From positions 744,001 through 808,000 of the forward strand of contig NZ_JASISV010000001.1 in the NCBI RefSeq assembly GCF_030063305.1: 64,000 bases of DNA. Direction: 5' to 3'. Below are positions 27,354 through 36,693 of the stretch, piece after piece. Both the position numbers and the translations under genes were made by a program. Below the pieces are notes generated by a model. The model made no database searches. It worked only from the letters and a program-made list of their open reading frames with translations, and was not told the origin of the DNA. This DNA comes from Salinibacterium sp. G-O1. Its GTDB lineage: Bacteria; Actinomycetota; Actinomycetes; Actinomycetales; Microbacteriaceae. Numbering within the stretch: the stretch's first letter is position 1; every line of letters starts with the position of its first letter.

Positions 27354-28544
27354 TCATCGTATCTGCGGCTTCCACTCTGCGGCTACGTTGTCGATGGCCG
27401 CGGCGAGGCAGCCGAGCACTGCTGCCCGGTCTCCCAGCATGCCGGTCACGACCGTTGGGGCGATAGTGCCGATGGTGGCTCGCTCGAGTTCGTGCCTGAG
27501 CGGTGCCAGCAGAAGTTCGCCGGCCTCGGCCAACTCGCCTCCGACCACGATCATTTCGGGGTCGAACATGGTGCTGATGATCGCGGCAGCCGCGCCGATG
27601 TGGCGACCGGCATCGGCCAGCGCCCGGGTAGCTCCGGAGTCGCCGGCCTCCGCCCGCAGCAGCACGTCGCGCAGGCGATGGATACCCGGATCGTCGCGGA
27701 ACAGCTCGAGAAGAGCGGGCCCTGCGGCGAAAACCTCGAGGCAGCCTTTGTTGCCGCAGGCACACAGCGGCCCACGCGGGTCAATCATCACGTGGCCGAT
27801 TTCGCCTGCCCTGCCGGTTGCCCCGCGATACGACGATCCGTTGATCAGCAGACTGCCGCCGATCGAATTGCCGACCCTGACGTAGACGCCGCTCGTGATG
27901 CCCCTGGCTGCTCCCGACCGCAACTCGGCGAGCCCGCCCATGTTCGCCTCCGTGTCGACAAAAACCGGAAGCTGGATGCGCTCGCTCATGGAGTCGGCCA
28001 TGGCGACGCCATCCCAGCCGCGCATCAGCCCCGGGGTGGAGATCATCCCGGTCAGCGGATCGACGGGGTGGGGCAGCGCCATCCCGAGCACGAGGATGTC
28101 GCTCACGGAGGCATCGAGTGCATCGACCATGTCGCCGAGGAGCAGTGCGGCGCGATCCATCTCCCTGTCATGGCGATGATCCGATGCCAGGGGGAGGTGG
28201 TTCTCTGCGACCACGGTGCGGTCGACGTCAGAGATCGCGACCCTCATGTGGCGCTTTGAGATGTGCAGCCCAGCTACGAGCCCCTGCCGTCGGGCGAGGG
28301 TCACCTCGACGGCGCGGCGGCCGCTGCGCGAGGTGCCCGCGGTATTCACGACGCCAGCAGCAGACAGTTCCTTGACGATGTTGGAGATGGTTGCGGCAGA
28401 AAGCCCCGTCGCGCCGGCAAGCTCCACCTGGGTCAAATGACCGTGGCGTTTGAGGGATTCGACGATTCGCGCGCGATTGGCTTCGCGTAGTGAAGTCTGC
28501 GAACCCGGCGTTGGGTGTCGGCTCTGCACATCGAAACCATACAC
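27354..28544 (-). CDS. ROK-family transcriptional repressor (XylR/NagC type)
   Basis: A 396-aa protein: winged helix at about 20-75 (LTQVELAGATGLSAATISNI), then a ROK sugar-kinase-like domain. The zinc motif CACGNKGCLE is intact, so the fold should be stable and sugar-responsive. Start is GTG at 28544 behind GGAAAA; TATAAA (28556-28561, minus strand) is a possible -10. It is divergent from the mmsA operon, whose leader carries a 21-bp inverted repeat, and its stop codon overlaps the alternative ATPase start. It most likely represses sugar uptake genes until a monosaccharide binds. Confidence 0.9.
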   Translation of the reverse strand: MYGFDVQSRHPTPGSQTSLREANRARIVESLKRHGHLTQVELAGATGLSAATISNIVKELSAAGVVNTAGTSRSGRRAVEVTLARRQGLVAGLHISKRHMRVAISDVDRTVVAENHLPLASDHRHDREMDRAALLLGDMVDALDASVSDILVLGMALPHPVDPLTGMISTPGLMRGWDGVAMADSMSERIQLPVFVDTEANMGGLAELRSGAARGITSGVYVRVGNSIGGSLLINGSSYRGATGRAGEIGHVMIDPRGPLCACGNKGCLEVFAAGPALLELFRDDPGIHRLRDVLLRAEAGDSGATRALADAGRHIGAAAAIISTMFDPEMIVVGGELAEAGELLLAPLRHELERATIGTIAPTVVTGMLGDRAAVLGCLAAAIDNVAAEWKPQIR

Positions 28545-28643
28545 TTTTCCGCGTGTTTATAGGCTTCCTGAGCTTTTTTGCTGGTCGTGGCTCGTGAGAT
28601 TCGGGCGGAAATATCACAGTTTGGTATTTCTTGAGTTCACTAA

Positions 28644-28705
28644 TTGACGCCAAGCCATCAGGGGGTTAGATTCTCGTAGGCGGATAGCACTGATTGCCAG
28701 TGCTA
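28644..28705 (+). promoter_or_regulatory. mmsA promoter and 21-bp inverted-repeat operator
   Basis: TTGACG (28644-28649) and TAGATT (28667-28672) are 17 bases apart. Downstream of the expected start site lies an inverted repeat with 8-bp arms TAGCACTG (28685-28692) and CAGTGCTA (28698-28705), spacer five. A repressor bound there would block elongation. The divergent ROK protein is the natural candidate. GGAGGT then precedes the mmsA GTG. Confidence 0.75.
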
Positions 28706-28728
28706 AACCATGACGCGGAGGTCAAGCT

Positions 28729-30291
28729 GTGGAGTTGGAAGGCAATTCTGAGCCGACGATCCTCGAGATGCGCAGCATCACCAAGGAGTTCCCGGGTGTC
28801 AAAGCCCTCGATGAGGTCTCCCTCACAGTCAAAGTCGGTGAGATCCACGCAATCTGCGGCGAGAACGGTGCCGGCAAGTCCACCCTCATGAAGGTGCTGT
28901 CTGGCGTGTACCCCTTCGGGACCTACGCCGGCGACATCGTCTACCAGGGCAAGACCGTCAAGTTCCGCGATATCAAGCAGAGTGAAGCCGACGGCATCGT
29001 CATCATCCATCAGGAACTCGCGCTCATCCCGCTGCTGTCGATCACCGAGAACCTCTTCCTCGGCAACGAGCCAACAAAGCGCGGTGTGATCGACTGGGTC
29101 TCCGCCCAGAAAATGGCGCGGGACCTGCTCGCACGGGTGGGGCTTTCGGATGACCCCGACACGCTCATCAAAGACATCGGCGTCGGCAAGCAGCAACTAG
29201 TGGAGATCGCCAAGGCGTTGCACAAATCGGTGAAGCTCCTGATTCTGGATGAGCCGACCGCGGCTCTCAACGAGTCAGACTCCCAGCATCTGCTCGACCT
29301 GCTTCGAGGCCTCAAGGGTCGCGGCATCACCTCGATCATCATCTCCCACAAGCTCAACGAGATTGAGGCGATCGCAGACGAGATCACGATCATCCGCGAC
29401 GGCAAGGCGATCGAGACCCTCAACGTCAGAGACGACGGCGTCGACGAGGATCGCATCATTCGCGGCATGGTCGGTCGCACGCTCGAGAACCGCTTTCCCC
29501 CGCGCATCGGTGACGTCGGGGAGGTGCTGTTCGAGGTGAAGAACTGGAACGTGCGCCACCCCCTGGTTGCTGACCGGATGGTGGTTAAGAACTCCAGCTT
29601 CACCGTAAGACGCGGTGAGGTCGTCGGCTTCGCAGGCCTCATGGGTGCTGGCCGCACGGAGCTCGCCATGAGCATCTTCGGGCGCTCATACGGCGTCTTC
29701 CAGTCTGGTGCCCTCTTCAAAGACGGCAAGGAAATCAAGGTCACGAACGTCCAGGACGCGATCGACAATGGCATCGCCTACGTGAGCGAAGACCGCAAGG
29801 CTCTCGGGCTGAACCTGCTCGACGACATCAAGCGGTCTGTCGTCTCGGCGAAGCTGTCCAAGATCTCGAAGGGCAGCGTGGTCGACAAGGTCGAGGAATA
29901 CCAGGCGTCCGAGAGATATCGCAAGAGCCTGAGGATCAAGACGCCGACCGTCTACGAGGGCGTGAACAAGTTGTCTGGGGGAAACCAGCAGAAGGTCGTG
30001 CTGGCGAAGTGGATGTTCACCGACCCCGACATCCTGATTCTGGATGAGCCGACCCGCGGCATCGATGTCGGCGCCAAGACCGAGATCTACGGCATCATCC
30101 GCGACCTGGCAGCTCAGGGCAAGGGAGTCATCATGATCTCGTCCGAACTGCCGGAGCTGCTGGGCGTCTCGGATCGCATTTATACGATCTTCGAAGGCGC
30201 CATCACCAACGAAATGTCGGCTGACGAGGCCGATCCGGAAACCCTGATGAAGAGCATGACGTCGACCGAGAAGAGAGCCCCGAAGCTATGA
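28729..30291 (+). CDS. mmsA: Monosaccharide ABC transporter ATP-binding protein (MmsA/XylG type)
   Basis: A 520-aa CUT2 ATPase with two fused nucleotide-binding domains. The first has [12 protein letters not shown] and [10 protein letters not shown]; the second has degenerate Walker A ([13 protein letters not shown]), LSGGNQQKV and [13 protein letters not shown]. This split is normal for RbsA/XylG/MmsA proteins. Start is GTG behind GGAGGT at a good distance. The stop overlaps the permease ATG (ATGA). The binding-protein partner downstream is ChvE-like, so MmsA is the best name; xylose, arabinose, galactose or glucose are the candidate substrates. Confidence 0.9.
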   Translation: MELEGNSEPTILEMRSITKEFPGVKALDEVSLTVKVGEIHAICGENGAGKSTLMKVLSGVYPFGTYAGDIVYQGKTVKFRDIKQSEADGIVIIHQELALIPLLSITENLFLGNEPTKRGVIDWVSAQKMARDLLARVGLSDDPDTLIKDIGVGKQQLVEIAKALHKSVKLLILDEPTAALNESDSQHLLDLLRGLKGRGITSIIISHKLNEIEAIADEITIIRDGKAIETLNVRDDGVDEDRIIRGMVGRTLENRFPPRIGDVGEVLFEVKNWNVRHPLVADRMVVKNSSFTVRRGEVVGFAGLMGAGRTELAMSIFGRSYGVFQSGALFKDGKEIKVTNVQDAIDNGIAYVSEDRKALGLNLLDDIKRSVVSAKLSKISKGSVVDKVEEYQASERYRKSLRIKTPTVYEGVNKLSGGNQQKVVLAKWMFTDPDILILDEPTRGIDVGAKTEIYGIIRDLAAQGKGVIMISSELPELLGVSDRIYTIFEGAITNEMSADEADPETLMKSMTSTEKRAPKL

Positions 30292-31679
30292 GCGAGACAG
30301 CCACCCGAGCCCCCGAGAAGTCCGGCGGCATCCGAGAACTTCGCAAACTGTTCGCCGGCGGAGGGCGCCAGTATGGCATCCTCGGCGCACTCGTGTTCAT
30401 CATCGTGTTCTTCCAGATATTCACTGATGGCAAGACACTCGACCCGATCAACCTGATCAACCTGATCAACGGCAACGCGTACGTGCTCGTGCTCGCCATC
30501 GGCATGGTCATGGTGATCGTCGCCGGTCACATCGACCTCTCGGTGGGTTCCGTGGCCGCGTTCGTCGGAATCGTCGTCGCCCAGGTGATGAAGGGTCTCA
30601 GCTTCCCCGGTCTTCCCGAAGGGATGAGCTCGTTCCTGACCGTGTTCATCGGCATCATCGTCGGATTGATCATCGGCGCGCTGGTGGGGGCATGGCAGGG
30701 ATGGTGGGTGGCCTATGTCGGAGTGCCAGCCTTCATCGTGACGCTTGCTGGCATGCTTCTGTTCCGCGGCGCCAACCAGTTCGTCGGCAACTCGACCTCC
30801 ATCCCGGTGCCGCAGGAGTTCAAATTCATCGGCGGTGGCTTCCTCAACGACTTCGGCCCCGACTTCGGATTCTCCAACCCCACCCTCATTCTCGGAGCAC
30901 TCGTGGTCGTCGCCGTGATCTGGCAGGAGCGTCGCTCGCGCGTCGCCCAGCGCAAGATGGGGGCAGACATCGCGCCGCTGTGGGTGAGCATCGTACGTCT
31001 CGTAGTTGTGCTGGCCGTCGTCGTCGGAGCGACCCTGCTGTTCGCGACCGGCCGTGTCGGAACGAGCTTCCCGATCGCGGGAATCATCCTCGGCGTTCTG
31101 GTGCTGGGATACTCCTTCCTCACCAACAACACGACGATCGGACGCCACATTTTCGCCGTCGGTGGCAACTGGCGAGCAGCCGAGCTGTCTGGCGTCAACA
31201 TCCGCAAAGTCAACTTCTTCGTCATGGCGAACATGTCCGTCATCGCAGCGCTGGCCGGCATGATCTGGATCGCCCGCTCAGCGGCATCCGGCCCCGGCGA
31301 CGGCGTCGGCTGGGAGCTTGACGCGATCTCGGCTGTCTTCATCGGAGGCGCAGCGGTGTCGGGCGGCATCGGAACCGTCGCCGGATCGATCATCGGCGGG
31401 CTCGTGATTGCGGTGCTGAACAACGGACTCCAACTGCTCAGCGTCGGCGCCGACCGCGTGCAGATGATCAAGGGCCTCGTGCTACTCATCGCCGTCGGGG
31501 TGGATGTGTACTCGAAGCGTCAGGGGCGTCCATCCATCATCGGCTTGCTCACCCGCAAGCGCGGCGGAGAACTCGATGTTTCCCCCGGCGCGAAGCCCGC
31601 CGGAACCCAGACTCCCACCCCCTCAGCGGGTGGAGCAGAAGAGACCGTTCGACCTCCGGACCAGCAGCCCAGAGGTTAA
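30288..31679 (+). CDS. mmsB: Monosaccharide ABC transporter permease (MmsB/XylH type)
   Basis: A 463-aa membrane protein, longer than RbsC-type permeases (about 320) but close to XylH/MmsB (390-430 or more). About 10-12 hydrophobic segments; [19 protein letters not shown] and [20 protein letters not shown] are conserved CUT2 permease motifs. A hydrophilic C-terminal tail rich in Pro, Gly and Thr covers the last 45 residues and may be disordered. It is coupled to mmsA by ATGA and followed 46 bases later by the binding protein gene. Confidence 0.9.
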   Translation: MSETATRAPEKSGGIRELRKLFAGGGRQYGILGALVFIIVFFQIFTDGKTLDPINLINLINGNAYVLVLAIGMVMVIVAGHIDLSVGSVAAFVGIVVAQVMKGLSFPGLPEGMSSFLTVFIGIIVGLIIGALVGAWQGWWVAYVGVPAFIVTLAGMLLFRGANQFVGNSTSIPVPQEFKFIGGGFLNDFGPDFGFSNPTLILGALVVVAVIWQERRSRVAQRKMGADIAPLWVSIVRLVVVLAVVVGATLLFATGRVGTSFPIAGIILGVLVLGYSFLTNNTTIGRHIFAVGGNWRAAELSGVNIRKVNFFVMANMSVIAALAGMIWIARSAASGPGDGVGWELDAISAVFIGGAAVSGGIGTVAGSIIGGLVIAVLNNGLQLLSVGADRVQMIKGLVLLIAVGVDVYSKRQGRPSIIGLLTRKRGGELDVSPGAKPAGTQTPTPSAGGAEETVRPPDQQPRG

Positions 31680-31725
31680 CCCCAGCGGTCTCCACTTAAC
31701 AAACGCACCAGGAAAGAGAACAGCA

Positions 31726-32829
31726 ATGAAGAAGATCGTTATCGCGACGACCGCTTTCGCGGCTATCGCGGCATTGACGCTCGCGGGCTGCGCCAGCCGC
31801 GCTCCGGAATCGGGAACCGATTCGACTGCGGGAGCCTCCGGCTTCGCCGCCGACGCCACCATCGGCGTGGCCCTGCCCGACAAGACCTCGGAGAACTGGG
31901 TGCTCGCAGGCCAGCTCTTCACCGACGGCCTCACCGAGGCCGGGTTCAAGCCGGACGTACAGTACGCGCCCGCCACCGGAACCGTCCCCGAGCAGCAGAA
32001 CCAGATCAACTCGATGGTCACCAACGGTGCCAAGGTCATCATCATCGGCGCCAAGGACGGCTCGCAGCTCTCGACCCAGGTTGAGGCAGCCAACGCGGCT
32101 GGCGCAACCGTCATCGCCTACGACCGCCTCATCCTGAACACCGACGCGGTGGACTACTACCTCGCGTTCGACAACTTCAAGGTTGGCGAGCTGCAGGGTC
32201 AGGCCCTGCTCGACGGACTGAAGGCAAAGTTCGCGGACAAGGCCGCTTACAACATCGAGCTGTTCTCGGGCTCGCCCGACGACAACAACGCCGGTGTCTT
32301 CTTCGCCGGCGCGATGAGCGTTCTCCAGCCGAAGATCGACGACGGAACCCTCGTTGTGGTCTCAGGCCAGACCGCTGTCGCACAGACGGCAACCCAGGGA
32401 TGGCTTGCGCAGAACGCTCAGAGCCGCATGGACACGCTGCTCGCCGCGAACTACCAGGGCGTCGAGCTCGACGGAGTTCTCTCGCCGAACGACACCCTCG
32501 CCCGCGCGATCATCGAGTCGGTCAAGAGCGCCGGCAAGCCGCTGCCCGTCGTCACCGGCCAGGACTCAGAGGTTGAGTCGGTCAAGTCGATCATGGCTGG
32601 CGAGCAGTACATGACCATCTACAAGGACACCCGTGCGCTGGTTGCACAGGCCATCGTGATGGTTCAGGACCTGCAGAAGGGCAACGCGCCTGAGACGAAC
32701 GACACCGAGTCGTACGACAACGGCGTCAAGGTTGTTCCGTCGTACCTGCTCGCACCGCTCGTTGTGACCAAGGACACAGCTGCCGAGGTCTACGCAGGCA
32801 ACACCAGCCTCGAGCCGCTCACCAAGTAG
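31726..32829 (+). CDS. chvE: ChvE-like monosaccharide-binding lipoprotein
   Basis: A 367-aa solute-binding protein with signal peptide and lipobox LAGC (Cys near residue 18), so surface-anchored. YDRLILNTDAVDYYLAFDN and the GVALPDKTSENW opening match ChvE/MmsE proteins that bind several aldoses. AGGAAAGAGA precedes the ATG; the frame is open upstream into the permease gene but without initiation signals. It is the last gene of the mmsAB-chvE operon and is followed by a strong bidirectional terminator. The sugar is probably arabinose, xylose or galactose, given the neighbours. Confidence 0.92.
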   Translation: MKKIVIATTAFAAIAALTLAGCASRAPESGTDSTAGASGFAADATIGVALPDKTSENWVLAGQLFTDGLTEAGFKPDVQYAPATGTVPEQQNQINSMVTNGAKVIIIGAKDGSQLSTQVEAANAAGATVIAYDRLILNTDAVDYYLAFDNFKVGELQGQALLDGLKAKFADKAAYNIELFSGSPDDNNAGVFFAGAMSVLQPKIDDGTLVVVSGQTAVAQTATQGWLAQNAQSRMDTLLAANYQGVELDGVLSPNDTLARAIIESVKSAGKPLPVVTGQDSEVESVKSIMAGEQYMTIYKDTRALVAQAIVMVQDLQKGNAPETNDTESYDNGVKVVPSYLLAPLVVTKDTAAEVYAGNTSLEPLTK

Positions 32830-32845
32830 CAACTCGTAGCAAACA

Positions 32846-32881
32846 AAAAGGCCGGTCGGGGTTCGCCCCGGCCGGCCTTTT
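32846..32881. terminator. Strong bidirectional rho-independent terminator
   Basis: A 16-bp stem with one G-U pair and a TTCG tetraloop (32862-32865) lies between chvE and the convergent xylB. It has A-tracts on the left and T-tracts on the right, so it can stop transcription from both sides. Stem arms are AAAAGGCCGGTCGGGG and CCCCGGCCGGCCTTTT. Confidence 0.93.
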
Positions 32882-32894
32882 GCTGTGATCTTCG

Positions 32895-34331
32895 CTAGGC
32901 CCGGGCTGCGTACTGCTGCCGGATGATCGGGCGGAAGTCGCTCTGGGGCTCAGCCGCGACATCCATCGCCCAGTCCGGACGCGCGCCCGTCAGCGTCCAT
33001 GCCGCCTGAACGGCAGCGCCCCGCGCGACATACTCGCCGGGGGTGGGTACCACAACGGGAACGTCGAACACCTGCGCGGCGATGGCCGACACGGCGGGGT
33101 TCTGGGCGGCTCCGCCGACCAGAAGGATGCGCTGCGCCGTCACGCCCTGGCGCCTGAGTGCGTCGAGCCCGTCGGCGAGCCCACACAGCAGGCCCTCGAT
33201 CGCGGCCCGGGCGAGGTTGGGTCGGGACGTCGAGGCGAGGGTCATCCCGAAGAGGGATGCCGTGGCATCCGGCAGGTTCGGGGTGCGCTCGCCCTCGAAG
33301 TACGGCTGCAGCACGAGGCCGCCGGCGCCAGGCTCGGCCTGAAGCGCGAGCTCGCCGAGTTCGTCGTGGCTGACGCCGAGCAGCCCGGCGATCGAGTCGA
33401 GCACCCGCGCAGCATTGAGGGTGGCCACGAGTGGAAGGAAGAGACCGCTCGCGTCGGCGAACCCGGCCACGGTGCCCGTGTCGTCGCGCGACGGGGTCGC
33501 GGTGACCGCGAACACGGTGCCGCTGGTGCCGATCGACACGACGACATCGCCGTCGCGGGCGCCCAGCCCGAGCGCGGCCGCGGCGTTGTCGCCGGCACCG
33601 ACGCCGACCGCCGTCGCGGCACCCGCGCCCGCCTCCTTCGGAAATTCAGGAAGTGGGGGCACTGTGCCGGCCCGGCCGCCCGCAGCCACTACCCGCGGTA
33701 GCACCACGTGCGGCTGAACTCCTGAATTTCCGAAGGGACGGCGCAGGGCCGCCGCGAGCAGCTCGAGGTCGTACTCGCCCGTGGACGGATTGAAGTAGCC
33801 CGTGCCGCTCGCGTCTGACGCGTCGGTGGTGAGCGCGTCCAGCCGCGGATTCTCCGGACCGAAGCCGCGCAGCCGCCACGTCAGCCAGTCGTGGGGGAGT
33901 GCGACGGCCGCGACCAGCTCGGCATTCTGCGGCTCCTTGTCGCGCAGCCACCGCAACTTGGTGATGGTGAACGATGCGACGGGTACCGAGCCGGTGCGCG
34001 CGGCGATGTCGGAAAACTCGTCGGCCAGGTCGCGCGCAGCCTGAGCAGAGCGGGTGTCGTTCCACAGCAGGGCGTCGCGGATGACACGACCGCCGTGATC
34101 CAGCACGACCATGCCGTGCTGCTGGCCACCCACCGAGATCGCCTCGACGTCGTCGAGCCCTCCGGCGTCGGCGACCGCGAGGACCAGGGCGCTCCACCAG
34201 AGCTCAGGGTCGACCTCGGTGCCGGCGGGGTGCGCCGCGCGTCCGGAGCGCACGATGGCGCCGGTCGCGGCATCCACAATCACCACCTTGCAGCTCTGGG
34301 TGGAACTATCGATGCCAGCGATCAGCGTCAC
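32895..34331 (-). CDS. xylB: Xylulokinase
   Basis: A 478-aa FGGY kinase that phosphorylates D-xylulose. Phosphate motif [13 protein letters not shown] at the N-terminus, catalytic Asp in the [15 protein letters not shown] region, and [18 protein letters not shown] near the C-terminus. The start is GTG. It lies 23 bases after xylA in one operon. Oddity: codons about 200-232 include two inverted copies of a 17-bp repeat (33635-33651 and 33720-33736), encoding PFGNSG and LPEFPKE around an otherwise normal VVLPRV segment. The reading frame is intact, so the protein is probably active. Confidence 0.92.
   Translation of the reverse strand: MTLIAGIDSSTQSCKVVIVDAATGAIVRSGRAAHPAGTEVDPELWWSALVLAVADAGGLDDVEAISVGGQQHGMVVLDHGGRVIRDALLWNDTRSAQAARDLADEFSDIAARTGSVPVASFTITKLRWLRDKEPQNAELVAAVALPHDWLTWRLRGFGPENPRLDALTTDASDASGTGYFNPSTGEYDLELLAAALRRPFGNSGVQPHVVLPRVVAAGGRAGTVPPLPEFPKEAGAGAATAVGVGAGDNAAAALGLGARDGDVVVSIGTSGTVFAVTATPSRDDTGTVAGFADASGLFLPLVATLNAARVLDSIAGLLGVSHDELGELALQAEPGAGGLVLQPYFEGERTPNLPDATASLFGMTLASTSRPNLARAAIEGLLCGLADGLDALRRQGVTAQRILLVGGAAQNPAVSAIAAQVFDVPVVVPTPGEYVARGAAVQAAWTLTGARPDWAMDVAAEPQSDFRPIIRQQYAARA
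33635..33736. repeat. 17-bp perfect inverted repeat inside the xylB coding sequence
   Basis: The arm CCTTCGGAAATTCAGGA (33635-33651) recurs as its exact reverse complement at 33720-33736, separated by 68 bases. Seventeen perfect pairs are not expected by chance. The intervening bases encode a normal-looking xylulokinase segment. The total length of 102 bases keeps the frame. Confidence 0.85.
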
Positions 34332-34354
34332 GTGCGTTGCCTCTCTGGCGTCGG

Positions 34355-35548
34355 TCAGCGAGCGCCGAGCAGGTGCTCGGTTGCGAGCTGCTGCAGGCGG
34401 ACGAAGCCGAAGCCCTTGCCGTTGAAGTACGCGTCGTGATCGAAGTCTTCGAACGCTGACTTGTCTGCGAGCAGGTCGTCGTAGGTTTCACCATCGGAGA
34501 GGGTGGTGACGGCGAGCTCGGTGACGCGCGACGCTTCGAGGGCCTCCTGCACTTCGGGGTCCGCGCGGAAGGCAGCGGCGCGCTCCTTCAGCATGAGGTA
34601 GTTCGACATGTTCGCGGCAGCGGAATCCCACACACCGTTTTCGTCCTCGGTGCGGCTGGGCTTGTAGTCGAAGTGGCGAGGTCCGTCGTAGGTGGGACCG
34701 CCCTGGGGCGAACCGTTCTCGAGCAGGTCGACGAGCGAGAAGGCGTTGTAGAGGTCGCCGTGGCCGAACACGAGGTCCTGGTCGTACTTGATGCCGCGCT
34801 GGCCGTTGAGGTCGATGTGGTACAGCTTGCCCTGGTAGAGCGCCTGAGCGATTCCGGAGGTGAAGTTGAGCCCGGCCATCTGCTCGTGACCGACCTCGGG
34901 GTTCACGCCGAACAGTTCGGGGCGCTCGAGGGTCTCGATGAACGCGATCGCGTGGCCGAGGGTCGGCAGCAGGATGTCGCCGCGGGGCTCGTTCGGCTTC
35001 GGTTCGATCGCGAACCGGATGTCGTATCCCTTGTCTGTAACGTACTGCGCGAAGACGTTGAGGGCTTCACGGTAACGCTCGAGGGCGCTCTGGATGTCCT
35101 TGGCCGAGTCGTACTCGGCGCCTTCGCGTCCACCCCACATGACGAAGGTCTTCGCCCCGAGCTCGACGCCGAGTTCGAGCTGGCGCATGGCCTTGCGCAT
35201 CGCGAACCTGCGGACGTCGCGGTCGTTGGAGGTGAATCCGCCGTCTTTGAACACGGGGGCGCTGAAGAGGTTGGTGGTGACCATCGGCACGATGATTCCG
35301 GTGTCTGCCATGGCCTGCTTGAGGCGGTCGATCTGCTTCTGGCGCTCGGCGTCGGTAGAGCCGAAGGCGAACAGGTCGTCGTCGTGGAAGGTGAGTCCGT
35401 ATGCACCGAGTTCCGCGAGCTTCTCGACGGCGTGAACGACGTCGAGGGGTGCGCGGGTCGGGCCACCGAACGGGTCGGCTCCGTTGTAGCCGACGGTCCA
35501 GAGGCCGAAGGAGAATTTGTCGTCACGGGTGGGGGTTAATGCTGGCAC
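34355..35548 (-). CDS. xylA: D-xylose isomerase
   Basis: A 397-aa TIM-barrel isomerase of the actinobacterial (class I) type converting xylose to xylulose. Metal and substrate residues are visible in [33 protein letters not shown] and [11 protein letters not shown], with the second metal site in [10 protein letters not shown]. The start chosen is GTG at 35548, preceded by AAAGGAG seven bases away; an in-frame ATG at 35590 lies across the promoter and is rejected. It is first in the xylAB operon, and its promoter and a candidate operator lie in the 78-base gap before it. Confidence 0.95.
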   Translation of the reverse strand: MPALTPTRDDKFSFGLWTVGYNGADPFGGPTRAPLDVVHAVEKLAELGAYGLTFHDDDLFAFGSTDAERQKQIDRLKQAMADTGIIVPMVTTNLFSAPVFKDGGFTSNDRDVRRFAMRKAMRQLELGVELGAKTFVMWGGREGAEYDSAKDIQSALERYREALNVFAQYVTDKGYDIRFAIEPKPNEPRGDILLPTLGHAIAFIETLERPELFGVNPEVGHEQMAGLNFTSGIAQALYQGKLYHIDLNGQRGIKYDQDLVFGHGDLYNAFSLVDLLENGSPQGGPTYDGPRHFDYKPSRTEDENGVWDSAAANMSNYLMLKERAAAFRADPEVQEALEASRVTELAVTTLSDGETYDDLLADKSAFEDFDHDAYFNGKGFGFVRLQQLATEHLLGAR

Positions 35549-35578
35549 GAGGGCTCCTTTGCGGCGGACCGATAAAAT

Positions 35579-35619
35579 GTTGTCGTGCACAACCTATCCC
35601 GATAATGGTCGACCGTCAA
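35579..35619 (-). promoter_or_regulatory. xylA promoter and candidate operator
   Basis: On the minus strand TTGACG (35614-35619) and TAGGTT (35591-35596) are separated by exactly 17 bases. The inverted repeat GTTGT-CGTGC-ACAAC (35579-35593) overlaps the end of the -10 box and the expected start site. Either ROK protein of the window could bind here. Control of xylA by ROK-type XylR proteins is well known. Confidence 0.72.
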
Positions 35620-35626
35620 TGCTCGA

Positions 35627-36601
35627 CTATTGACGCGTGGGTGTGGTCTTCAGCCAACGCACCTGCCGCAACCACTGATGCCCCTGTCCGCCCTCGTGGT
35701 TGTTGTGGGGATATACCTCGATCTCGCTTTGACCGGCGTAAGAGTTGTACGCGGCGAAGACGGTGGAGGGCATCACAACCTCATCCATCAGCGCCACGGA
35801 GAACAGGGCAGGCGCAGTCGCGCGACGAGCGAAGTTCACGCCGTCAAAGTAGCTGAGGGTCGCGAGCACGGTGTCAGTCTGGTCGCGATGCACGGCGAGG
35901 TAGCGGGTGATTTCCGTGAAGGGAGGCATCGGAGTCACCTCGATTGCCCGGCGGAAGTGGCACAGGAACGGCACATCCGGCATCACCGCCCAGAGGTCAT
36001 CGCGCAGGCCAGCGACGGCGAGCGTGATGCCCCCACCCTGGCTGCCGCCGGTGGCGGCGATCCTGTCCACGTCGACGAATGGCAGCTCGCGCACGGCGTC
36101 CACCAGGCGAACGGCGTCGGTGAAGACGCGACGGTAATAGTAGTCGGCAGGGTCGAGGATGCCACGGGTCATCGATCCCGGAAACGCGGAACCCGCGCCG
36201 TGCGGGTCGGGGGTCTCTCCACCGGAGCCCCAGGCGCTGCCCTGGCCACGGGTATCCATGACCACATTGACGAAGCCGCTCGCCGCCCACCCCAGATGTT
36301 CGTGCGGAAGTCCGCGCCCTCCGCCGTATCCCACGAACTCGACCACCGTCGGCAGCGGGCCCTCGAGGTGGCGCGGTCGGATGACCCAGGCGCGCACCGG
36401 TTCACCCGCGAAACCGGGGAAGGTGAGGTCTTCGACGATCACTTCGCTCAGTGTGGATTCCACGGGGTCGAGCTGCACGTCGCCCCCGGCATCACGAGAC
36501 TCGGCGAGCGTCGACGCCCAGAACTCGTCGAAATCTGCGGGCTCGGTCACCTCGGGTGTGAAAGCCTTGAGTTGTTCCAGGGGAAGGTCTGTCAGCGGCA
36601 C
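35627..36601 (-). CDS. Acetyl xylan esterase / cephalosporin-C deacetylase, carbohydrate esterase family 7
   Basis: A 324-aa alpha/beta hydrolase that removes acetyl groups from xylo-oligosaccharides. With GTG 36601 as start (GAGGAG upstream), the catalytic triad falls at Ser187 (GGSQGG), Asp273 (ALMDEV) and His302 (NNHEGG), almost the same numbers as in Thermotoga and Bacillus CE7 enzymes. The N-terminus VPLTDLPLEQLKAF also matches the family start, so the in-frame ATG at 36700 is rejected. No signal peptide is present, so it acts on imported oligosaccharides. It precedes xylAB on the same strand and is divergent from a ROK regulator. Confidence 0.92.
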   Translation of the reverse strand: MPLTDLPLEQLKAFTPEVTEPADFDEFWASTLAESRDAGGDVQLDPVESTLSEVIVEDLTFPGFAGEPVRAWVIRPRHLEGPLPTVVEFVGYGGGRGLPHEHLGWAASGFVNVVMDTRGQGSAWGSGGETPDPHGAGSAFPGSMTRGILDPADYYYRRVFTDAVRLVDAVRELPFVDVDRIAATGGSQGGGITLAVAGLRDDLWAVMPDVPFLCHFRRAIEVTPMPPFTEITRYLAVHRDQTDTVLATLSYFDGVNFARRATAPALFSVALMDEVVMPSTVFAAYNSYAGQSEIEVYPHNNHEGGQGHQWLRQVRWLKTTPTRQ

Positions 36602-36681
36602 AGCGGGCTCCTCGAATGTTGTGGGTGATTCGAAAAAAGAGTCTGACACAGCGCCGTCGAGCCGGTCGCTCACTGGCCGCG

Positions 36682-36687
36682 TATGGT
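36682..36687 (+). promoter_or_regulatory. -10 box of a predicted leaderless ROK transcript
   Basis: TATGGT lies six bases before the GTG at 36694, so transcription probably starts at the start codon itself. No ribosome-binding site or clear -35 is visible. This favours 36694 over the ATG at 36616, which would overlap the esterase promoter region. Confidence 0.45.
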
Positions 36688-36693
36688 GTGGCT

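Noticed and set aside
35549-35590. Start of xylA at ATG 35590
   Set aside because: This would place the ATG in the operator and promoter; GTG 35548 has AAAGGAG and matches the family N-terminus.
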